A DNA stretch of 64,000 nucleotides from Erythrocercus mccallii (taxonomy: Eukaryota; Chordata; Aves; Passeriformes; Dicruridae): contig VZRG01001999.1 of the NCBI GenBank assembly GCA_013397435.1, positions 48,304 through 112,303 of the forward strand, in the 5' to 3' direction. The notes under the pieces were generated by a model. It was not told where the DNA came from. It searched no databases and saw only the letters and a list, made by a program, of their open reading frames with translations. Positions 37,797 through 49,000 of this stretch are shown here, piece by piece; positions within the stretch are counted from its first letter, which is position 1; every line of letters begins with the position of its first letter. Made by a program: the position numbers and the translations under genes.

Positions 37797-37866
37797 CACC
37801 TCACCTTACCTCACCCCACCCCACCCCACCCCACCCCACCCCACCTCACCTCACCTCAGCTCACCA
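37797..37866. repeat. (CCCCA)n / (CCTCA)n tandem repeat
   Basis: About 70 bp of CCCCA units (six perfect copies around 37815-37845) flanked by CCTCA/CCTTA variants. It sits between two oppositely oriented CR1 copies. Confidence 0.9.
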
Positions 37867-37984
37867 GGCTGCTCCAGCAAAGGGCTGCTGGATGACCAGA
37901 TTCCCACCCCAACACCTCCTTCCAGGCTCTTCCCTGTATCTGTAGGAAGAACAGTTTATCCAGCAGGACCAGGGATGTGATCAT

Positions 37985-38513
37985 CCCCCGTACTCAGCAT
38001 GGGTGAAGCCACACCTCAAGTTCTGCCTGCAGTTTTGGGCTCCTCACTTTAAAAAGGAGATCGAGGTGCTGGATCATATCCAGCGAAGGGCACCAAGGCT
38101 TGTGAGGGGTTTAGAAAACTTGTCTGATGAGGAGTGGCTGAGGGAGCTGGGGTTGTTTGGTCTCCAGGAGCTCTGGAGGGATCTCCTTGCTCTGTACAGC
38201 TCCCTGGCAGGAGGCTGTACTGAGATGGGGCTGGTCTCTGCCATGTCTGCAGTGAGAGGACCAGGGGAAATGGCTTTTAGCTGCTCTCTAAGCAGGACAA
38301 TCAGATTAAATATTGGAAACATATTTTTCCCTGTTCAGGAGGTCAGACATCATCAGAACAGGTTGCCAGGGACATGGTGGAGGTGCTCAAAAGGCACCTG
38401 GTGCTGGGTGATGTGGTCTAGTGGCTTAGGGGTACAGTGGCAGTGCTGGATGGACAGTTGGACTGGATGACCTGAAAGGTCTCTCCCAACCTTGGTGACT
38501 CTATGATTCTGTA
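37985..38513 (+). repeat. CR1 LINE, sense, ORF2 end plus 3'UTR and tail
   Basis: Sense CR1: 'gaagccacacctcaagttctgcctgcagttttgggctcctca' (ORF2 region), 'gatcatatccagcgaagggc', 'aacaggttgccagggacatggtgg' and the terminal 'gactctatgattctgt' at about 38500-38513. It is opposite in orientation to the CR1 at 36818-37610. Confidence 0.93.
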
Positions 38514-41201
38514 GTTACCCACACACTCCAGAGCAGGTAACCTGACACAGTTGTCCTGTGGTCCCCTTGCTGCTGGCTGGCACTGCTCTCTGGCACTGTG
38601 CTGCTCTTCCCAGCACCATCTCCATGCCAGCAAAGCTCTGCAGGGCTGGAGAGCTCTTAGCAGAGAACAGTCCGCTGTACACACTGCCAGCCTCCTGAAA
38701 TTAAATGGGAAAAGAAAACGTGTTTGCTTTGAAAGTAGCTTGTAAGTCTGAAGAAGTTGGGTGCACCCTTCTGGTTGCCTGGTTTGCTGTGGAGATGCTC
38801 ATGGGACACTGAAGCTGCCTACACAATGCCAGTCGTGGCTGGGCCGCCAGGCAGAGTGCAGAGCTGCCAAAATCCAGCAGCAAAATAAACAAAGGTTTAT
38901 CTCAGGGCTGCACGTGGAGGGCGAGAGGAAGCAGTCACGTACTGCAGCAGGAAAAGTTCTGCACAGGTGTGAGGAACATGCTCCACAGGAGTGTTGTGCA
39001 AATTCCAGCTCTGGAGATTGCTCTGTTGTGACTGGATAAGGCTTGCGTGACCTGACTCAACACTGAAACTCTGCTTTTGTGGGAGGCTGGCATCCGTGTG
39101 GTCCCTTCCAACCCAAGTTATTTTGTAGTTTGATGTGTGAAGGCAAAGTTAATAGCAAGATGAGAGTGATCTGCATATTGTAATTGCAAGTGTCTGTAAG
39201 ACTGATTAGGTTATTAAGATGTCATGACAACTTCAGGAGCAAAGTTAAAAAGTCATATTCTTTGGAAGTGGTAGGAAATTAATTAACATTGTTCCTCTTT
39301 TTTTTTTTTTTCCCTAATTAATTGTGAAAAGAGTTTGCCTTCTCTCCCCAAGGTCAGACTCTGACCAGAGAAAACCTCTGTGAGCTCTAGTGGGAAACTG
39401 CTCTAAGTGGTTTAGTACCATATTTAAATTTGCATTTTATCTCTTTCTGATTGCACTGGTGGCCATGGGTCAGCCTCAGAATTTGCCTCAACTAAGAAGT
39501 AGGTTCAAAGACATATATTGCTGATGTTAGAAATGTATATATACAAATGAAACCAGTGTTGTAATCAATGCTCTTTCTCTGTTTTTCTATGTAACAAAAT
39601 GAAAAAGAAGTAAAAGAGGTTTTTAACTTTCCATTTTAGACACTTTCACCACTCATTTTTGTTCCAAAGACCTTATCAACAGTAATTTGTTTATTTAGGT
39701 GACTTCAATATTTTTCTTTGCTAACCCTTCCTGCACTGTGTTCAAACCAGGTACATTTTGACTGTGCTGTTTTTAATGTTAAGTGATCCTTTTTGCTCCC
39801 CCAGGGTTTGTTATTATCACATTACAGCTCTTACTTGCATACAGCCTATGTGTGCACTTCACGAGGGATGATGCTCTGGACTTTGTGTATTTATTTTTGT
39901 TTGGTTTATTGTCATTCTCCTTTGGACACTTGCAATGCATATTTGCTATCAGCTGTGCTATCACCTCAAACTTATAAACATAGCACTGTGTGACAGTTGG
40001 TACAATCAGGTCCTGCAGGGTGGGGTGTCCATAGAATGGATGGACGTGCTGTTGGAATAAAGTATTATCTGGCCAGTCCTATGGGGTTTGTGTGGTAGCA
40101 GCAGGGTCAGGAAGGGGTGAGTCAGGGTGGCTCCTTGAGACAGAGGAAGGCAAAGAGAGGAGGAACTGCAGCAGCAAAGTGTCTGCAGAGATGTCCCAGG
40201 CTGCCAGACCTCCTTCAGCTGTGAGCCCAGGAGGTCTGTCCTGCCTCGGGCCATGGCTGCAGTCACAGTTTGGTTTATTAATGTCATCCACTGGACAGGT
40301 GTCCAGCTGCATATTTCTTCTTTAGGATGCATGCTAAAACAAATGCATAAAAATTTCAGGTAAAACAGACGTTGTGGAAGTTGTAGCAATGTTTCTGCAG
40401 TGCTTTGCACTCTCATGGTGCTTGGGCAGCTCAGTGGCCCTGACACAGCAAATTATATGCCAGGTTAATCTGAGTATATTTGGTACTAATTTACATCAAT
40501 TTCTGGTAATTTTCCCTTTCACCGACACTTTGCTATAGCAAAAAGCCATGCCAAATATTTGTGCAACAGTTGGACAGAGCTGTGGCCCTGGGTCCTTGAT
40601 TTTTAGAATGGGACAAAGGTCCTAAAGAGTACAAAACTTTCACTTGGGTGATCGAATCAGTCCTCACAAAGTGCTGACACTGGTATCTAGCAGGCAGGTA
40701 GAGGAAACGGGTTAGAAACATACCATAAACGTGAGTATCACAATTTATCTCGCTTTAAATTTGCATTGGTACATATTGTAATTGGGAGATGAATAATTTA
40801 CTAAAGCATTGATAGTTTTCATTTTTAAATGAATTTTGAGTTAGCAAACAAGTAACAAATGGATGAAACATTGCAAATTAAAATTAGAGAATTCTCTGGT
40901 TGTGTCCTGTAGTTTGCTCTGTTTGCATTCTTTTGTGGTAAACGTGTACAGTAATAAAAGTTTTCCTAAGAAAATAATGTATAAAATATTCAATTATTCC
41001 AGTTACTTAATGGGATTTAGATTCCAGGTCTACAGTTCCCTTGTGTGATACCTTATTTTTTAATAGGCATTTTTTGGATGTTTTTGCAAAGGTCAGGCTT
41101 GTGTAAAGGTAACTCCATACACTGTGTGTGTGTGAACTGTTTCAACAGGTTTCTGGCACCAGAAATTTTGGGAAACCTCCTTGAAGAAAGCTTGTGTTGC
41201 A
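38514..41201. other. Intergenic region upstream of the claudin gene
   Basis: No supported coding exon. A short possible CR1 tail ('gtggtcccttccaacccaagttattttgtag') lies near 39095-39125. A T tract occurs near 39298-39313. Any 5'UTR exon of the claudin a-form transcript should lie in the last few hundred bases; none can be fixed by eye. Confidence 0.5.
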
Positions 41202-41421
41202 ATGGCATCATCCTGTCTACAGATCTGTGCATTGCTGCTGGCTTTAGCAGGATTCACCACACTGCTTGTTACTACCATGTCCAGCAGATGGAAAGTGTTG
41301 GACACCACGGCAGAGCTGGTTACTGCAGACTGGGTTTCTGAAGGGCTTTGGATGGACTGTGCAGCAAGTGCTGTTGGATCAGTAGAGTGCAAGAAATTTC
41401 TCTACATGCTGAGTTCAGACC
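41202..41421 (+). CDS. Claudin alternative first exon a (CLDN10a-like)
   Basis: Encodes 73 codons plus one base; ATG at 41202, donor GTAAGT at 41422. The residues run MASSCLQICALLLALAGF (TM1), SSRWKV with Trp30, then GLWMDC and GSVEC, giving Cys53 and Cys63 for the conserved loop disulphide. The stretch WVSEGLWMDCA resembles CLDN10a (GLWMNCAGNALGS). An upstream in-frame TTG at 41181 is not an initiator; the ATG fits the usual claudin N-terminal length. Confidence 0.88.
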
Positions 41422-44400
41422 GTAAGTGGTCAAGGCATATGTTTATAAAATCCAAGGATGGGGTTTTATTCCTTCTTTCTGGACAGCGTGTTAGCAGGTT
41501 GGGGGGCACAGAGTGCAGTTGTCCCAGAGGGTCTAGTGTAGCCAAATCCTGTAGTGGTTGCAGACAAGTTAAAGGGTCACCATGAAACCACTGTTCACCC
41601 TGCAGTTCAGCTCAGCCACTGCTGTGGCTTTGCTGCCCTCTCTGGTATGTTGACATAGAGGTATGGGTGATATACAGTAAAGCTGAGAAATCTTTTAAAA
41701 ATAGTTTTGGAAGAAATAGCATCTTTTCACTCAGCCTAGTTCTTCAATACAAGCAGTTGATAGATCCATGAGCACTGGTGTCTGTTTGTGCTTTGGTGTG
41801 AGACAGAAATTGAGAGATATTCCAGAACTGGTTTGATACTTTGTGCTAAAACTGTGTACCTGGGTATTTTTTCTGGAATATCTCAGAGGTGGTGAGCTTA
41901 GACTAAAATACATCTGTGCAATGGATGCTTCTCTGTTTTCTAGGGTCGACCATGCTAGCAGGGTAGTTTATCTGCAGTTAGAAAGAGAAGAAATGTCTCA
42001 GTAGGGGCTGGAAAGTATTTGTTTGAATGGTTATGGATTTAAAAAAGATTTTTCTGTAAACACTATCTTTATAGAAAAGGACTGAGAAAGACTGACATTG
42101 AAGTTCTTTCCTCAGCAACCTGAGTGTAGAAAGAGTAACACTGTAGCCTCTGGAAATGGTATTTTGTTAAGCTTTCTGTCTTAAACATAACTTTGCATTT
42201 ATTCTTTTACAACTTTCGGTTATGTGCAGTCACGTTATGAGTGATGTTAATATAATTTCTTCAAGTCTTCCGTGCTTTATAGGTTGCTGATTGCTGTCAT
42301 TGCTCTTTGTCTGGACGTGTCACAGACTATGAACTTTGTTTTTCTTGACACAGATGTGGACTCCCCTGGAGTAAGAGCTGCCTAACTGTAAGGCAGATCT
42401 CTAAAGGGTGAGAATTTAACTCTCAAGATTCAGCATGTCCATGGTTCTTCCACAGGGCCCTCGCTTTGGTGGCCTCATCTGCCTTCATGATGAGGATGCC
42501 AGTTTAAGAATAAGTATCAGCGTCCCGTAATGAGGCCAGAGTTTGCTTCCAAGGATTTTAAAAACATTGCTCATTGCATCAGAGGCAATGTCAGCTTTTC
42601 ATGTTGTCCTGGTACCCGTTCAGCTCCTCTCTAGGGCCTTCTCTGTGTTGATACCAGGATGCCTTAAGTTTCTGGAAATCAGAGTGGTGAGGTGGGGCCA
42701 ACAATGATGGCATTCGGTTCAGCTGACTAAGAGCAAGCCCAAAGGAAAGCTCCCAGGCTGTGGAAGGTGCTGATGTGAAGCTCTCAACACCAACTCTTAA
42801 GCCCTGCTGACGCAGAGCCTCTTGCAGAGCAGTAGTGGCTGTTATGCCCATTGCTCAACAAGCTACAGTTTACAAAATTTAGTGAGGGATAGCCTTATGT
42901 TCTTTAACACATTGGAGAGTGATTTCCTGAAGGCAGTTATTAAAATACCTGGTGCTGTATAGGAAAACTCATGCACTTCAGGTCTGCAGTTTAATCTTTT
43001 CTGTTTATAGGTGTGCTTTATGACTGCCTGTTGAAATACATTTCTTAACTAGGAAGGGATTTTAAAAAAATTATATTCCTAGGTTTTTTATTTCTATCCT
43101 TGGCAGCAGTATAACAGCCGGGGACACTTGATTCATGGTCCCAAGTATCTCACCTTTGAAGGTGCTGTCAGCAGAAGCGATTGCTGAGATCACCAGCCTA
43201 GCACGAGTGTAGGGGTAAATTACCTGGAAACTCTTTGAAGGGCTTTTAATGAAATGCAGATACTTCAGGGTACTGGTACAGTGTGTTCATTTTACTATGC
43301 CATCATTTGTCAAGTTGCAGTGACTTAGCAGAAGGAGGGAATTCTGTAACAGTCACCTGAGATCAATTCTTACCACACATTATCTGGTTTCCTTAAAAGA
43401 TTGCAAGTTTTAGAGCTGCACAGGATCATATGCCAAATATAGTCTTATTTAGATCTATGGCAGTGATCCTCTTGACTGCCATGGGAGCCAAAATGTCATA
43501 GTGGCACTGTAATACCCTTTGGCAGCTGAACCTATCAACCTACAGCATCAGCTCAAAGTGACCAGTGAATTTTGATGAAAACCAACAAACACCTGCTAGG
43601 GACAAGTTGTGGCTCTCTCAAAGGCTAATCCTTCTGGTAATGTTTACATAAATGCTGTGGATCTGTTACCATGTTGCATCATAGCAGAATTATTTTATGA
43701 AGAAACTCTGACTCCATTTCCTGGAGATAAGAGCAGGTTATCACTGCAAGAGATGGTTAACCCCATTTGGATCCACAAGAACTTTAAAGTATTGACAGGA
43801 GTGGGTGATGTGAATTGAGTCTATGATTCTGTCTAGCCAAGAGCAGAAGCAACTAAACTGAGTTTAACATACACTTTGCTTAGAATAGCTTTTTTAAAAT
43901 CCTAAGGTATTCTAACAAACAGATGCAATTTGCTGAAATGTATTATTTTTCTTATAGCTGTTTTTCTTCATAATCTTACTCCCTTTAAGACTGTCTGTCA
44001 AACTAGTTCCTTAATTTTCTTATATTTCAATTCCGTGATACATACATTATTACAATTGTAATACATTGTACAATTGTACAGTGTAAGTGGGATGGGTTTT
44101 AAGACAGAATGTGTTTAGCTATAGATCAATAGACAGTAAAATATTAAAGGAAACCACTCATCCATAAACTTAACCTTCGAAAGAAGCTGGCAATACAGTT
44201 GTTGTGGATTACTTATGACCAAACCCCAAAAACTGTGCTAAATTTTCTAGCAGAAGTATAAAACTTTTGTTCTCAAGTTGTTTTATGTTTGAATCCTCAA
44301 GAAAATATTACACAAAAGCTTTTTGATTTGACAGCAATAATAAAATTACAAGCAATTTTAATCTAGTGTAGAATCTAGTTGACTTCAGAAAAGAGACAGA

Positions 44401-45988
44401 AATAAAATATTTGCCTATATCATCACTCTTACATGGTATTTTGTAGAAATACTGAGTGGAGTTTTTAGGCTGAGAAATAGACTAGACTAATTTTTCACTT
44501 TCTATTAGAAAAAGAATTAATAGTCACTTTTTTTTGCATGCTAATGTCTTTATCATGAACTGCTCCCACTTCTTATTGTCATGCCCAGTAAGCCTTATCT
44601 ATGGGGAAGGAGCAAAGAGCAAAGGTAGACTCATTTTGGAGTGAAACCCAGAGATAAAACAGCAAGGAGGCTTCTGAAAGGCTTCACTTGATTGTAATCT
44701 AATTATAAGGATATTTAACTGTTACTACTCACAAGCATGACTGCTGCATTGGAAATTGTTGGCTTTCTTTTGTGCTTGGGTGGGCTGGCAGTTATTGGAG
44801 CTACTTTGCCGAATAATTACTGGAAAGTCTCCAGTATACATGGTTCTGTGATCACAACATCTACGTTGTTTGAAAACCTGTGGAAGAGCTGTGCAGAAGA
44901 CAGCACTGGAGTATCCAACTGCAGGGATTTTGACTCTATGCTTGCACTGCCTGGTAGGTGACTTTGTGCAGCCTTGTTTAACATTGCTCAAAAACTTATT
45001 GGCAAAAAGTAGTAAGGCTTTTGTTTTGGTAATCTGGTTATTCTGGAAAATAACTGGCCAAGAAGGACTTTGTGGGCTGAAGTAATAAAAATCTCTCAAG
45101 CAGCAGAATGTGTCAGGTATGTTAGGAAAGGCTATAAAATAAGGCAAATGAAGTCGGTTGATCAAGCGTTTAACAGGCATTTAAAGTGGGTTGTAATCTC
45201 TTCTCTAGCATCTTGTGGGATGTCTTAGTAGGAGACATTTTTAAACTATTTATTTATTTGGAATTATTGTGTAGACCTTCTTTTGCAATACTTCATAGCT
45301 AATGTACTGTAGCTGGAGTTTTTTCATGTAATAGGAAACACTGGTTTTAGCTGTAAAGTGGTAGTGGTTTTTGTGAGTTGAGACTGAAAATTAGATAATC
45401 CAAGAAAGGCATGCTTATATGTTATACATGTTATATCATATTATAACTTATAGAAGAAGTATATGCTATAAATTAATATATGATTAGGCTTGTTAACTAA
45501 TGCTAACTACTGTCAGGGCTTGTTAACTGAAGTCTATTTGGATGTGGTTTTAAATATCAAGAAATTTAAATCTGCTGGCCCCTGTCCTCTGTATCAGTTT
45601 TCATCATAATTGTGGTTGTCCTCAAATGCCCAACTAGGCAATAGTCTGTGGATAGTAAGCATGTTTATAGACAGCAAAGCTATTTTTTATTAATCTTGAA
45701 TAATTCAGTATGTAGATACTTATTCGAAATAAAAATGCATTCCTTCTAGCTGAATCTGCCCTAGGAGGTGGCTAAACTAAATAGATAGGAGAATACTCCT
45801 AATCTGAAGAATGTGTAATATAGGATTAGTGGGAATGAGGTGTTAAATTCACTTTCTCCCTCAGTCTGAAGTAAAGGCTTGTTGACCAGCTCTAACACTC
45901 ACATAGCAATTCTCTGGAACTGTGTCCAGTATTTAGGGAATAATCTGTTCTTTTCATCTTTCAGTCTTCTCTAACAATTGCTTTTAGA

Positions 45989-46033
<45 letters not shown>

Positions 46034-49000
46034 AAGAGGAACATAACCCTATTTAAACATCTTAGCCTCAGTAGCAGCAGGATCATTCCATCGGACATTA
46101 TCCTCTGCAGAGCACTTTTGTCAGTGTGCACCAGCACTGCTGGGTTAGTAGCTGCACTTGATGATCTGAGAGATCTTTGCCAGCCTTAATGATTCTGTGA
46201 TTTTATTTGGTTCTTGTAAAAACCACTCCAAGGGCTGGTTTGTAGCTTACTGCCACTGACTCCAGGCAGCATCTTGCCATTGATGTGTTTATACGGGGTG
46301 TTGCCTCTGAGAGTATGTGCAGATTTGGGCCATGGGTTCCTAGGAGATCAGCATCTGGAGAAAAAAGGGGGTTTGAAAGAACCTGGTGGGGGTCAGAAAA
46401 GAGCACCATGAGTGTTAAAGCAAATAGAACAGAAGGCAAGCAACAGCAGGGCTTCTGAGAGCTACAGAGAACAACTTGGAGTCAGCAGGAAGGAGAAAAG
46501 AGGGGCCAGAAAGTAAATGACTGGGACAGGCTCTGAAGTGAATTTGTGAAGATTAGGTTTGATCTGTTGAAGAGGAGATCAGTCCTGCAATTGAGATGGC
46601 AGTATAGTTGAGGGGTAAAGGCAGGGGGAAGGGGAAGCGAAAAGCAATTTGCAAAACTGAAGATAAAACTTTTTTAGGAAGGAAAGCTGGAAAAGTCAGA
46701 AGACACTGGATGGTAGTAACAATCGAAAGAACAGCTGGGCAAAGCAGGAAAGAGGAAGAAAATGGGTTTGGTAACAACAGCTCAGCAGACAGCAGGACTT
46801 CTGAGAAACATCCATAGTGCTTCCAGATATGAACCAAGGCAGATTAAAAATTACCATGGTCAGTTCAGGTGTGTTTCAATTTCCTGTTTAGAAACTTAAC
46901 TGAAACTGCTGTGAAGATGCCAGGAACTGGAGGAAGGGCAAAAAGGAAAAACAAAAGTGTCTTTGTTACCTCCCATCAGAAGGACAATGAAGATTTTCTA
47001 TGAAAGTTTCCTTATTGGCAACTGAGCTATGTGGAATACCTCTGGGTTTTGCTTTATGGATGGAAAAAGTCAGACTTGGTTCTTTTAAACCAATTTAATT
47101 TTAGTTTACTACACCATTAATCTAAATGACAAATATTTGAAGTAAGGAGCTTTTTAAATGCAATATTGCACAAGATTGAAACCATGATTCCATATAGCTA
47201 GCACTGTCTGCCTAGTCACAACTAAGTCAAACATTTGATAATAAGTAGTTGCCAAAGCTTTGTAAACTTCCCTTTCCCCCCGCCTCTTTTTAAGGTTCCA
47301 TAGGTGTTTTTTCCAATTACAGGATTTGGGGATAATTTCTAACAACTGGTGTGTACTACTAAAATGAACTTTGTATCTTTTTAAATAAGCTAAGTTTAAA
47401 ATAGAGTTTTCTGAATTGTGAACTAAAGTGTTCAGTTAAGGCTGTTGAGGTTACAGTATTGTGATACAGCTGAATGAAATCCCTTTCCCAGTGGATTTCA
47501 AGCAAGGGTATGCTTGTGTCCTGAAAAGATATGGGGAGTTCCATGTAACACTGCAGGAGTCCTTAAGCCCTGAAATGTGAGTTGTTGGACCCTGCTGGGT
47601 GATTGCCGTGGTGTAAGATCCCAAACCTGAAAGCAGCATTGTTGAATACTTACCTTAACAGTATCTTCTGCAGGCAAAACCCTTGAACTGTTAGTGGTAT
47701 TTTGACGGGTCTTTCCACTTTTACAACTTCCTTCATATTTTTTCCATGAAAGTTTTAAATATAGTGCTTAACAAAGCGTTAACTCCTCAGATGATTTTAG
47801 CCTTTAATTCTGTATATTTATCTCATGAGTGCTTATTGCTATCTTTGGTAACTCTTAAGCTCGTAGGACCAGTACTCTTAAGCCACATTAGGCTGAGTTG
47901 GAGTGTTCATATCACTTTGCCTCCTGTCTCTGGAGAGTTGTCTGGAGAGTTACAGCTCACTTTGCCACAGAACTAGACAGCAGCTTATCATGGGGGGCGT
48001 GGAGGTGGTCAGGGAGAAAGAGCTTGAATGATGTGAGTGTCCAGTATGATTCAAATTAGAGTCATAGATTCATTTAGGTTAGAAGAAAACTTAAAGATAA
48101 TCAAGTCAACAAAGTTAGCAGTTGTGACCCTGCCAGGTTGTGACGCTTGGCATGTTTACCTTACAACAAAGGTGCCAAAATGCCGTTTGATTTGGAGCCT
48201 GCCAAATGCAGGGTGCCATTTTAAAGGAGCCCAAAGTTCCTGTTTGACCTTCCTTCTTAGGCAGATTAATAATCTGCTCCTGGGTTTTGTGCAATTGATA
48301 CCTAGATGTGAAGAGCAGGAGCTTAAAGGATGCAGAATTGCCAGCATACCAGATTCCCTAACATGTCCACAGCAGCTGGAACCTCTCCACAGGAGAATGT
48401 CTTAGGGAAGAGTGCTGCATCTCTCAGATGCACTCACCTCCTGTTTGTTACACCGAGTTTGAAGTGCACAGCTAACTTGAGCACAATTCTTTCCTGTCTC
48501 TCCCTGGAAGCAGCAAAGCTGGCACTTTTCTCCAGTGCCTCAGTAGTGCCAGAGCCTTGCACACCTTGAGTATCACTGGATTTCAGATGTGTCCTGTGCA
48601 CTCAGCTGTACACATGTCAGGAATTCAGAAGGACTTGTGAGTAGGAGACTTTTTTCTGCTCTTGCAAATGACCATGTATATCACTAGGCATCTTCACAGG
48701 AATGTAAGGGATGTGTGGCTTGCTGTAGTTTTTCAGGATTTACTAAAGACACAAGAGGATTTACTGAGCTTATAAAGTGTAGGCATAGTTCACCTCTCAA
48801 ATCTGTTTGACTTGAAGGCTAGACACACTTGGGTTTCGAGGCTTCTCTGAACCATATGACAAAGTTGGACAAGATTCACTCATTATTGTACCTGTTAATT
48901 TTGTCACTTCCTCTAATCACTTTTATTTTTTTCAGCACAAGATTAATGTAATTTCTGTATAGATCCTGATTTTTTTTCTCTTTTTCTGTCTTAGCTCACA

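Larger units (their letters stand above)
44954..48994 (+). other. Claudin intron 1 (shared part)
   Basis: Contains a (GT)19 microsatellite and a CR1 tail, plus a weak antisense CR1-like patch at about 48055-48115 ('gtcatagattcatttaggttagaagaaaacttaaagataatcaagtc'). No further exon is recognisable. Confidence 0.7.

Noticed and set aside
40006..40446. 146-codon minus-strand frame upstream of the claudin
   Set aside because: Low-complexity Leu/Ser/Cys-rich text without a recognisable fold or conserved flanks.
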